This document shows, piece after piece, positions 36,153-47,905 of a stretch of 64,000 nt of DNA. Each line of letters starts with the position of its first letter. Position 1 is the first letter of the stretch. Below the pieces are notes generated by a model, which was not told the DNA's origin, did not search any database, and saw nothing but the letters and a program-made list of their open reading frames with translations. The stretch spans positions 9,237,001 through 9,301,000 of the forward strand of contig NC_066590.1 of NCBI RefSeq assembly GCF_905475345.1, read 5' to 3'. Source of the stretch: Vespula vulgaris. Taxonomy: Eukaryota > Arthropoda > Insecta > Hymenoptera > Vespidae. The translations under genes were made by a program, and so were the position numbers.

Positions 36153-39100
36153 ATACGATCGGTATCGATATTTCGATCGATCAATAGATCGATCTACCGT
36201 GAAGAAAATAATGACACTATTGTGATCGTATCGACGTATATATCGTAATTTCTTATTTTTAAAAGAGAAACACTTTCCTTTCTGACAATCTTTACGATCA
36301 ACGATCATCGAGTAATTCGTTCGTTCACCATCGTCGATGGATCGCACGATACTCGAACGTCCTTGCTTTCGTGGAACTGGCGGAATCAAACGACCACGTG
36401 GACCTTAACTCGGCACTTAACCGGCCATCTTTTACTTTCACTCTCGATCGCTTCCAAGACCACGTGTTTTCACGTATAAACGTAACACCATTTCTTACTT
36501 AGTATTATACTTAGACGCCCTCGTTCTTACTTCATCGTTAATTAGTTTCAAAGCTCATCGATATCCCAACGCGATATTCTCGTGAGTCAGCGTATTAAAA
36601 AATTATTCGTTGAGATTACCAATATTATCGATTTTAATATTATTCTTTGTATTTTACGTATACATTAAAAATTTTAAAAGTAATCCCTCCTTTTAATATA
36701 ATTTTGTACTAATAATAAGTAACGATCACGTGTTTTGTAATATAATTTTTAATACTTCAAATAAAATAACAATTGGATAATTATAAATCTCGAAATATTT
36801 CCACTCGCGTGCACAAACCGTAGACAGTTTCTCTATTACGGAATTAACGAACGTTTCGCTATTATAATTAGTTCGGTCCGTAATCACACGGATGCATGAC
36901 TTTCTCTCTCTCTTTCTCCTTCTCTCTCTCTCTTTCTACGATAAGATTGTTCAAAGAACAAACGTTCTTTTCTTATTCTTTAAATGGTAATTTAAAAGAC
37001 TTATCTTTCTTTAGACGAACCGAACACTTAGTTATAAAATAGTCGCCTTAGGTTGTGGTCGTTTTGCATCACTTTTCTAACCAGTAAAACCTGTTTCTAG
37101 ATTATTATGAAATATTATTTTTGGAAGGATATTGACCTTAACTCGGACCTAAGGACGGTTCGGTTCGAATAATCGAAACGATTGACTATTTTGGATCTAT
37201 TAACGTTTTCCTTTTCTCTATTTTACAATCAATTTTCTACTACTCAACTAACAAACTAATAGGCGTTATGTAAGTTCGTCTTTTGTAAACATGTACATCG
37301 GGACTTGTGTAATTCTTTATCAAACCGTAGACGTAAAATTTTCTTTATGTCAATTTAACAATATAACGAGACGAGATAATAAGCGTGAAATAATTGAAAG
37401 GAAAATTTTTAGGCTCACCGTAAACAAAAGAATCGTTCGTAGAAAATTATTCTTTACTGAGACTACGCAAGAAGACATTTCTCTCAATCCTCGAAGAGAA
37501 CTGATCACACTTGCTTTTCCTCGAAATATCTCACCGTAGAGTTTTGTAGAAAAGAAAAAGAAAAAAAAAACAAAAAGGAAAAAAAAAGATACATAAAAAA
37601 CGAAAATAAATAGCACTTATGTACAATTTTGATTAATATATACATTTCACGTCTAATTGCTGCGTAAATGACATATATCGAATATAAGAAGAAGTTAATT
37701 ATACATTTCTTATTCTTTCCTCGTTTGTTTGTTCGAGAACGATTTGAAATCGAACACGACGAAATTTAGCAAGGTTCGAAACGGAAAACAAAAAAAGATT
37801 TAAATTAAATCTGATGCGAAACGATGCAACAAAACATTAAGCGAACGGTCGTTAATGTTATGCAAATCTCTGGCAGGTGTGTCGTCCGAAGCTAGTAAAA
37901 AAGAAAAAAGAAGAAAAGAAAAAGAAAAACGAATAGAGCAGTGAACTTTACATAACGGAGATTTAACAGACTTGTAGTTATGAAATTTCTCGTCGTGTCT
38001 TCTTTTCTTTATATTTCGCGAATGACTGTAATGGCGTTAACGAATCTGGCTTTTAACTTTTACCGACTTCTTGCAAATTGCAACACTCCGTTCGTTTTTG
38101 TGTTAAACGAGTTCAATTCTGCACGTTTTGAAACTGAAATCGTTCATTCGAATCTCGTTGAAAGCTTTTATTTTCTTTTTTTTTCTTTTTTCCTTTAACG
38201 TAACAAAAATAAAAAAAGAAAAACAATAACAATAAACAATTAATTAATTTAACGATGAGATCTTATTACTTTCAATAAAATCTTAATAAATGGAAAAATA
38301 ATTTCGTCCTTGTCTTACCTTCGAATCTTTTTCACAAAAAATATCCAATTTATTCGCAAATACAGAGATTGATTTGTTACGTAGTCGACGGATCGACCTC
38401 TTCAACGTTTTGTTTGAAAAACTTTTAATCTATGGAATGAATCGAGCGCGAAAGTAAGATAGAGTGCATCTTGTCGAGCGGTAGAAACGACACTAACGAG
38501 ATGAGTCTCTCTCTCTGGCCTTCCAATGTGTTTTGTATCAGCTACGAAGGTCGTCTACATTTTTACGAAATATCTTTGGCTTTCGTGTTTGAACTGAACA
38601 AATCCACTTAAATTCTTTATGGGACTACCCTTTGTTAGTCTCCCACTCTGACAGTATACGTCATCTTTCCATGTCGTAATATCATATAAAAATTTCTTTC
38701 TATACAGTCTAATAACTTTCTCAGAAATGTTATAAACTTTGTCAAATTATGAAGTTATCATTACTGATTTATTTACAAATTTTATAAGAAGAAATAAAAG
38801 AAAAAAAGATTTGTTAATAGTCTTCGATTACATTGCACGTTTTATATAATATTCAGATTTTGTAAGAATTTATCTAGGACGTTGAATTACGTAAAAGAAT
38901 TATGTTAATGTTGGCCGTAGAAAAAGAAAAAAAAAAAACGAAAAAAAAGAAGTTTATATTATCGTGAATATTATTTCGACAATGGAATATGTCAGCCTGA
39001 AGTATGATAACCCGTATGACAGGTAAGTACGTCGGAAAATAATTTCAATTATGTTATCTTTCAAAGCACATCGAACCCGAACCACGCCTAGCATTTACAA

Positions 39101-39956
39101 TTATAATGTTTACATTTCACCGATGCACTTCTAGAAGAAGACATTCTTATTGACAAGGTTTTAGATATAGTAATTAATGAAACAGCTTTCATATGTAATT
39201 GCAAAAAAAAAGAACTGAAACGCGTGACTCCATCGATAAGTCGAGGACACGACCCGAATTCCTACTTTTGTGAAGTATATTAATTTCATAATTAGCTACG
39301 CAATGAATCTTTATTGATTAAAAGAAAAGAAAAACGAGAGAAGGAAAAATATAAAACGAAATGATAAAAAAGAAATTTCGTTGTTAATATGTAAATATAT
39401 GCATGTATCTATTTCACATAGGTAAGTAGGTAAGTGCGGTGTCAAAGTGCATAATTATTTTTTTCATTTACATTCACTTCTTCAAGGTAAAAGATCTAAT
39501 ATTTCATAATACTCCTTTCGTTGTCGTATTGCCGTTATTTATATTTTTTCTAATACCTAATGACCTCTTATAAATCATTGTCCGAAAGAAAAACTTCTTA
39601 TAAGAAAAGTGAACCATTCATTTTTTGTTTCTTTTTTGTTTTGTTTTTTTTTTTTTGAAAAATACATATGCAAACGAGAAAAAAGAAAAAAAGAGAGTTT
39701 TTATTCCATTCGATTGTATAAACCTTCATGATAATAATTTATTAATATCAAGATCAATTGTGGATATCATTGTAAAATTTTTATTGCTTTTTTCTTTCAA
39801 TAAAAAATTTAATAATGGTACTACATAATATTGAAATTTTGCATTTACTTATACCGTTTATATATAAAGATTACTACAGAGAAAAAATAGAAAAGAAAAG
39901 AACAAAAAAGAACTAGTTGTTAATGTCCTACTTAATTTATTACATATTTTTTTAAG

Positions 39957-39960
<4 letters not shown>

Positions 39961-39995
<35 letters not shown>
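39961..39995. repeat. (TA)n microsatellite
   Basis: Uninterrupted TA run in the E to F interval. Confidence 0.95.
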
Positions 39996-39996
<1 letters not shown>

Positions 39997-41669
39997 TTAT
40001 ATATATATGTTTATATATATATTTTTAAAATATATATATATTTATATTTAAAAAAGATATGTATATAATGAGTTTAAAAACTATTGGTCGATTGAGTCGA
40101 TCAATTTGTACAAAATTTATATTACTTTATTATTCTTTAATTACTTTATTATTTCTTAATTAGAAATATATTATTTTATTTAACACACACAATTTTTGCA
40201 ATAATGTTATTCACGTTCCTTCTCAATCCTTTCGTCATCCGTTACGTGAATTCCCATAAGCATGAAATTATCAATTATCTGGAAATAAGTGAGATAACTA
40301 TCTCATAAATTCTATGCACTCCTTTCCGGTAACAGGAAGTTCTATATATGTGTTCTCAATACTTTCCGCGATAACGTTTGGGTTTTCTCCGAATTTTTCT
40401 TCTTTCTCTCTCTTTCTCTCTTAAAATAACCGAAAGCGAAGGATAGAAACAGAAAGAGAGAAAAAGAGAGAGAGAAAGAGAGAGAGAGAAGCTTTCACCG
40501 GATATAACAAACATATTCATATAACGAGGAAAGTGAAACGAAAAATAATCGTAAGATTCGCAATTGGATTTTATTTTATTTACAAAATAAAATATCATCT
40601 TTTTTCTCTTATCTTCGCTTGAAATTCGAGTAACATGACGAGTGTACTGTTATTATAGTAAGAACCAATAATTCTAGTTGACTCTATGAAATATATCGAT
40701 ACAATTTTAGTATCCTAAGGTATTATTGTCAGATTGAATCTGGACATGCAAGGAATTTTCGTATGCGTGTTCACCGCATTACGTGGTCACGCGAAAAGGA
40801 AAGTAATATAATGTACCTTCTAAATGATTAACTTACGATCTTACGTAATAATACTACATATCGTTTATATACATATATAGTATCGTTATCGTAGTTAAGC
40901 GTTAAGACTTAAAAAACTATCGGTTGGTTTGTTCTAATAAAAACTAAGACCTTATTCGATTTTATTTCTGAAGAATATAAAAGAAAATTGGACAATACTA
41001 TAACTCGTACTGTCCTTTTTGGTACTTCCTACATTATTATAAATCGATTTTATTTGAGAGAAGTCATTATCCTTTATTTACGGATTTCTCGTCTTTATAT
41101 ACCTGTATGTATGTGTATGTATATTTATATATATATACATACATACACATATATATAACGTATGTATGTATTTAGTTATAAAACATTTCAACGATCGTTA
41201 GTGACTTCTCTATTGTAAAATCGTTTATTATAACAATAATAATAACAAAAAATATTGCATCGTCATTCGTTCAACACTTTATGGCATCATATTAGGAAGC
41301 TTACTGTTTGTACCCAAATTTATATATATATACACACACATATATATATACATATATATATTTTAATATTATTAATATATAAATATGATAAGATTATTAA
41401 AATATTATTCCTGTTACTTTTTTTTCCGCCTATCTCTTTTTAAATGATTTTCATGGTCGTAAAATTTCCATTGCAAATATATTCCTATTCGAATGATGTC
41501 ATAAAATAATAAAAAAATTGGATCGATGTGATCGATACGATCAAATCGATCGAAGAAATAATAGTACTCGAGCCGACTAAATTACTTTGAGATGGCAAAT
41601 CGATCACGAATCTTGAATTTTTTCTCTCAGGATTCTACGATGCACCAACGTGTTTAATGAAGAACTTCA

Positions 41670-41873
41670 TTAGTGTGGATTATCCGATGGTAAACCCTTT
41701 ATAGCAAAGACACCTCGAAAGAAGGGCTTGAAGATTTCTAAGAGCGTCTGTGTTCGACGGGCTGAATTCTGAAAAGTAAGAGATAATAAGTTCAAAAAAA
41801 TATTTTTTTTTTTTATAAAAACGATTGTGAAATACGTGAAAATTAAAGTTATTTTAATTATTATCTCTGTTAA

Positions 41874-41925
<52 letters not shown>

Positions 41926-43120
41926 GTTATATATACATATAAAATAAAAAGAAAGGATATTATAAATCATAACGTTTCTCTTTTTGAATCCTTCGTACCG
42001 TAACTAAATTCATATATTGAAGTCTTTGACTTTATCCTGAAGGACTTTGATCGAGGATAACTAGTTTTTTTACCGTTACTATCACTAAAACAACCAATCA
42101 ACATTATTACGTTCACCGGTATTTGCATACTACAAAAATTAAAAGAATAGTAAAACAACTAAGAAACTAATTTCTTATATCGCATAAAAAACATTAAATA
42201 TTCTAATCATAGTCTCTAGAAATGATATATGAATTTTTCTTTTTCTGACATTATCATGATTTTATATGACTTCTCGATACTTCTGCGTCATCGTACTTAT
42301 CGATCGAAACAATGATGATTTGTATTTTATCGTTCATTGAACTTCGAGATATAATTTATTTCTGTTTATTAATGAAAAAGTAGCAAATGTTTTTAAATGA
42401 TCGATACAATTATAATATAATACTTACAAGAATAATATTGCTGAGAATTTTACTGATGTTTGTGATCAAAGTGAAGCCAGAACCAAACACAGGTGGCGGT
42501 ATATCCAAGGATACTTTTTGTCTATCGAACATTGGAATATTTTCCTCCGTTGTCGTCGTTGTAGAACCGCTTTCGATCTTCTAAACAAACAACGCGTTTC
42601 TATGTAATGCTTTTATCATTTACTTTACCAGCTTCCTAGTATAAACCGCGAGTACTTTCACTACTTTGATCGACCTTTGAATCATATTTCTTTTTCTTTT
42701 TATAAATCTTCGAACGTATGTATATCTGCGTATACCTGATATGTACAACGCGCGCGCGTGCGCGCATGTGTGATGTGTGTATGTGCGATTTGTCTATGAC
42801 GACTTATTCCTATGATGAGATGTTACTAGAGAATTATAGGGAATTTCTTTATTCACCATAATACAGTGATGATTTTGTATAAAAAGTATTAAGTTCTATA
42901 TATACAACTACGTTTTTTTCGATATGTTATTAATGATAAATCGATTTATTTTAATTAAAAAAGGAAAAATATATCGTCTCTCTTACAATAGATAATATGT
43001 GAACTATGATAGGAAATGAGGAAAGGATTCGGAATGTCTATACTTCACTAAAAGATATCTAATCACAAGTGGTAGACAAACAAATGGTAGTAAGTTTATT
43101 TCGTATAATCATTATTATCT

Positions 43121-43179
<59 letters not shown>

Positions 43180-43502
43180 TATCATCATCATCATCATATC
43201 GATCGTTATCGTCAGTATTATACGTAAAAAAGCATTCAGATGCACTATTTACATCACTATTAACACGCGATACCGGTGGATTCTATCAGAGATCGAATCG
43301 CACCTTATAACGAAGACAAGAAAAAAAGAAGAAAAAAAAGAAAAAAGAAAGAAAGAAAAAAACAGAAAAATAATACTTACTAAAAGCGAAATTATTTACA
43401 GACAATAAATTCTTATAGAGAGATTCGAAATCTCTCAATATATTCAAGCTAGCTTCGCGGGGATTGCCTCAAAGAATTTAAACTTGATAAAACGATAAGC
43501 AT
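41670..43502 (-). CDS. Gene F: small cluster gene, last two exons clear, first exon frameshifted or misread
   Basis: Well supported minus-strand exons are 42428..42580 (starts KIESGSTTTTTEENIPMF, ends ISKILSNIIL, with DIPPPVFGSGFTLITN between) and 41670..41768 (NSARRTQTLLEIFKPFFRGV, FAIKGLPSDNPH, stop); both are phase 0. A candidate first exon is 43400..43502. Its ATG opens a signal-like MLIVLSSLNSLRQ, while further on a different frame reads REASLNILRDFESLYKNLLS and meets a donor at phase 0 that would join KIESG. The two frames differ by one base, at a run of four G on plus (43459-43462). So this copy may carry a one-base insertion, the sequence may have an error there, or exon 1 lies elsewhere and this block starts at an acceptor at CTTTGAG/GC. 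With the frames joined the protein would have about 117 residues. Family unrecognised. Confidence 0.5.
41877..41917. repeat. (TA)n microsatellite in the last intron of gene F
   Basis: TA run of about 40 bases between the two confident exons. Confidence 0.93.
43121..43199. repeat. (CAT)n microsatellite, about 79 bases
   Basis: CAT trinucleotide array with one TAT interruption, within the presumed first intron of gene F. Confidence 0.95.
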
Positions 43503-45042
43503 TAACGAGATTACAATAACAACACAGGAACGTGAGAGTTGCTCTTGTTTCTTTGTTTTTTTTTGCAGTGACTTGTGTGGTGCTTTATCTCGAGAAAGTA
43601 ATGTTGTAACAGGGTATACACTCGAAGAGAAGAGGGGTAGGGGGGGGGGAGGGTGTGCCCTAGTCCTCGTGCGTTTTATCGGCCGAGCTAAAAAAAGAAA
43701 GTGAAAACAAAAAATGTCCATTTATCATTGAAACCTTTATCACTTTGTTAATACTGTCCCTCTTCGATCTTATCTTTCTATCTCCTTTTTTAATCTCTTA
43801 TTATATTCATTTTTTTTTACTCTCGTTTTCTCTATTATCTTATGGCATATCCATGGCTTTTTGGAATGATGATCTCCGGTCAAGCGTAGCCGTTCGATGC
43901 TCGAAAGTCCAAAGTCCAGTTTCCAAATTCCCCGTTTTAAGCCTTCTACTACGCCGTCTATGGTGGCGGGTAGTCATACTGTTATGCATAATAGCTATTT
44001 TCAGTACTCGTTAAGAGAGTTTTTATCTGTTTGTTTTTCTTTTTTGTTTTAGTCTTTTTTCTCAGCCCACGTTAAGTTTTGTTAAGATTTTATAAAGTAT
44101 TGAGTCGAGTTCGTTTAAAAAGCTTTCGTTTATAAAAAAGACGATGGAAATCGATTAATAAGAAATCGTTTAAAAAAAATGTTAGTAGAATGAAAAAAGG
44201 AAAGAATATAAGAAAAAGAAAAAAGAAATAGAGCGTTCGAATGAGAGTATAGTGAAAGGCAATGCTAATGATCCCAAGATAAATCCTTGACCTTGTTTAG
44301 TATCTTACAATGATGAACTCTATTACTGCATTTTGTTGCAATGAATGCAATTGACTATTAAATGCATTATACAAGATTAAAATCAAGCTAAACTAGATGA
44401 TGCCGTTTTTATTCGATTTCCTTGTAATAATTTTCAAATTCGAATTAGTCAATCGAGCATACCTTATTATCGATTAATATATAAATAATGCGTATCTATA
44501 CATAATTATGCAAAAGCAATAGAGCTGGAATAATTATTCGCAGAATTTGAATTGAACGTTTAGACCTTGACCATAAATCGAAAGATAGCTGAAGAGTAAT
44601 ACGAAAAGAATAGAAATAAAAATAGATATTTCCTTCGAAAATAATTAGAAATTATATGTAAAAAAAGAGCAAACATGTTACGTTATATAATTATAAGAGA
44701 AGAAGAAAAAGAATAAGAAGAAAAAGAAGACCGTATTGCAGACAGAAAAGAAGAAAAAAAATAAAGTACATGTAGTTCCCACTCGACGAATTTTTTTGCT
44801 TCTTTTTTTTCTAAATATCGTAATATCCAACAAATTTATCTTTCGTTAAAAATAAAGGAAATTATTTTCAGATTTTTAATAATAAAACTATATAATTGTC
44901 AGGAACAAAAAGTACATTTTAATTCGTAAAAGCGAGAACTACCTATACCTGTATTACTTTGTATGTACACACACGTACATATACACACACGTATACGCAA
45001 AGAAAGAAAAAGAAAAAGAAGAAAAAAATAACAGGCACTCGA
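43503..45042. other. Intergenic DNA between genes F and G
   Basis: Contains a G-run (43637-43651), a T-rich stretch, and a GC-raised block at about 43850-44014 that is open on both strands (plus 43745-44014; minus about 43852-43995) without a recognisable protein. The remainder is A-rich. The gene F promoter should lie at its left end. Confidence 0.45.
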
Positions 45043-47132
45043 TTAATATAATCCTACCCCTCCAAGATTGGCGAATGCTCCAAGATTAATTCCAGCAGCG
45101 GCACCGGCTCCACTGGCTCCATTTCCGTTCGAAGAACCGGAAGTTCCACTATTACTAGCGGAGCTCAGGTTTGATATAACTCCTAATTTCGAAGAGAGCA
45201 AGTTACCCAGTAATTGAGATGTTGCTGCACTAGAAGCGCCACTATCTGCACTGACTCCTCCTCCAACGCTGACATCACCTGTAGTTAAATATATTTATTA
45301 AAAATTAATAACAATGAATAAATATAATATTCAGTTAAATATAAAAAAAAAACAACTATAAACGAGTACGACAAGAAAATCTCCCCCCCGCCGCTATCTC
45401 TTTCTCTCTCTTTTTGTATCTTTCATACCTCCACCACTAAGACCACCGGCGATAGAACTCAATGGCGCCAATTTCGAAACGAACGCATTGGTCAATCCAC
45501 TCTTTGCACTGTTAAAAAATGTCGAGGCACTGCTTATCACCGGACCAATACTGGCCGTACCAGCTTGGATCTTCTGCGAGACGAGATTGCCGATAAATTG
45601 ACTGGTAGCCGATTGACTATTGTCTATACCAAAAGCTGCGTTCTTAGCTTTATTAGACTCGTCCAATACCGCCAACGCTTTTGTTTTAGCATCCAGGAAG
45701 GCATCTAATTTCTAAAAATATTAGATTCATACCTATCGTTCATTATTTCTTTTATTTCTTTTATTTTTTAATCGACTAATACCAAATATTACTTACACCA
45801 AAAACAAAGTTGATAACGCCATTCGACACTCCCAATTTGACAATACCAATTTTTCTCTTGTCTCTGTCGGTTCTCTCATCGTCAACTCTTTGATCGTCAT
45901 CAGCCTCGAATACGTATACCTATTTGTAAATCACGAATAGTTCGACGAATTATACAAGAAAAGTGCACAACTTTCACCATTTCTACAAATAATTGTTAAC
46001 CTCTTAAAAATTTTATGTAATAACGGAGAAATCAATGGGGGATAACAAGTAATAAGTCTCATTAATTAATAACACATATTTTTATTGAAAAGAACAAAAA
46101 GAGCAGAAAAAAAGGGAAAGAAAAAACAAGGTAGAATTAGAATAGAACGATTACGTAAGGAGCCGATAATGATTTATCGATGAACTGTGACACACGACGA
46201 GTGGACGCGCGAGCATGGGTACCGGAAAATCCGTTAAAAGAGTGAATCTACGTATCTCTGTCGCCTCGTAAACTTAACCGTCTACTTTCACTCTCGACTT
46301 GTTCCTCGGGACCGAGACTCTTTCTCTCTCTCTCTCTTTCTCTCTTTTTATCTGTTTACCTCTTTCTCTTATTCCCTCTCTACCTTGTATATCTTTCCTC
46401 CTCCACCCCTTCTTCCTTCGTTCTACTCATCAAATCAAATCTAGTCGCCCGTCTCCTAAATGTTTCTATATTCTATTTACAGATATTTAAACGATTTTAA
46501 GTACGACAATGGATTAGAAATTATGGATTCTTTGGAACAATGGATTATAATGGATTCTTATTTGGAAAAAGAAAGATTGTAATACCCGTCAAAACCCCAT
46601 TTATGCGTTAATTTTCAATTTCTTAAAATTAAATTAAACGCCCATTACGACAAAACATTTATTTGATTGCATCGTTCAACGATCATATTGACATAGAGAT
46701 ATTTCTTCCGTACGCTTCGATAATAAACATCGTTTTCTCTCATTAAGCAATAAGCTACCGCAAATCGAGGTTGTTATTCATAAGCGAGCGAAATGGCGCA
46801 ATGGAAAATCGCGACGTATAGTAACGACGTTGTACTATTCGCACGTAATGTCTCGATGCATTATTGAAACGTACATATGTACATACGTACACTTCAAACT
46901 AATACGATGGAGGACGATTTCGTAGGCTTTCTAAAAGTAGTCAAGGTCATTCGATTAGAATGACTTTCCATTTAAATCCATAGGTTAATCACGATCTACG
47001 AACGATTTTTTCATGTCAACTTACTTCGTTCAAAGGGCTCAGATCGTTTTCGGCATCTCTTTTTACTATTGGATTGGAAGCAACAAAACCGGAGATCAGC
47101 AACAAACCGCACAACGTCCACGTGAACTTCAT
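45043..47132 (-). CDS. Gene G: secreted Gly/Ala/Ser-rich protein, 249 residues
   Basis: Exons, minus strand: 47025..47132, 45797..45919, 45429..45711 and 45043..45278; phases close. Signal peptide: MKFTWTLCGLLLISGFVASN, followed by a KR pair. Exon 2 encodes a charged stretch ending in KRKIGIVKLGVSNGVINFVF. Exon 3 begins KLDAFLDAKTKALAVLDESN, contains SATSQFIGNLVSQKIQAGTA, and is Ala/Ser-rich. Exon 4 is Gly/Ala/Ser-rich, repeats the SAATSQLLGNLLSSKLG idea, so exons 3 and 4 look like a duplicated module, and ends NLGGVGLY. An acceptor before the ATG (near 47183) and a donor at 47958 suggest a long 5' UTR intron with a noncoding exon upstream. The KRKIG to NFVFG region looks the most conserved and would be the best search seed. 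No family name can be given. Confidence 0.87.
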
Positions 47133-47726
47133 TTTCTCAACCACCGTTTTTCCTTTTTTCTTTTCCTTACAAATTAAACCTATATGTTCGAAAAAGAAAC
47201 AACATCGATTTATATTATAATGTCATTAAGAAGAAGAGGGAGAGGAAGAAGAAGATGAAGAAGAAGAAGAAGAATATGAAGGGGGTGTTGAACAACGATA
47301 TAAAAGTTAAGTGAAAGGTGGAAGGAAAGTATAATCGATTACATCTTGATTACGTGTTAAATCTCGCTCTAACGTTTATAAGCATGCATCTTCTGCCATG
47401 ATAAAACACTTTGAAATGAACTTAACCGATTTTAATCCGATATATGTGGAACTGTTAGATCGTTGCCTTTAAATGTCACTCGAAATGTATGTGTGTGTGT
47501 GTGTATCTAAAATCTAAAACGTTGATTACGAACAAATGCGAACAGAAGTGGTTTGGAAAAAATATTAATCGATAAAAAAGAAAAAAAACCACGAACGATT
47601 TCACGGCGGTAAATTACTTTTCGTTGTAATAAAAATAAAATAATAAAAATATATATATATATCATACATATATACATACATACATACATATGTATATACA
47701 TATATATGTACATACATATATATATG

Positions 47727-47736
<10 letters not shown>

Positions 47737-47776
<40 letters not shown>
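47737..47776. repeat. (TA)n microsatellite
   Basis: TA run with flanking TACA/TATG repeats from about 47645. It generates Tyr/Ile artefact frames. Confidence 0.93.
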
Positions 47777-47781
<5 letters not shown>

Positions 47782-47872
47782 CAACATGTAAGAATGTGGA
47801 TTATTACACTTACGTGCATATGCACGTGTATATGTTGATAACGAAAATAAAGAACAAACGAACGAAGGAACG

Positions 47873-47905
47873 AACAAACAAACAAACAAACAAACAAACA
47901 AACAA
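47873..47905. repeat. (AAAC)n microsatellite
   Basis: Tetranucleotide array of about eight copies. Confidence 0.92.

Larger units (their letters stand above)
34082..41669. other. Long stretch without a supported gene between genes E and F
   Basis: About 7.6 kb. It holds a TTC/TCC pyrimidine tract (34540-34615), CpG-richer patches at about 34690-35100, 36290-36520 and 38330-38540, CA and GA runs at 36063-36152, GA at 40443-40490, and TA runs at 39961-39995 and near 41319-41360. A plus-strand frame at 37980-38198 starts with a hydrophobic MKFLVVSSFLYIS but ends in T-rich sequence and is not convincing. A noncoding 5' exon of gene E may be hidden here. Confidence 0.5.

Noticed and set aside
36057..36389. 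110-codon minus ORF with a Cys/Val-rich end
   Set aside because: Its C-terminal half is a CA/GA microsatellite and there is no signal, domain or splice context.
37980..38198. Plus ORF starting MKFLVVSSFLYIS, like a signal peptide
   Set aside because: Its end dissolves into T-rich simple sequence and it runs against the strand of all neighbours; no splice partner was found.
41967..42158. Minus ORF with an acceptor-like TTTGTAG and an IPVNV segment, between two gene F exons
   Set aside because: The phase-0 join from the upstream exon reaches a stop after 14 residues; the resemblance to the IPI module of genes C and D is too short to use.
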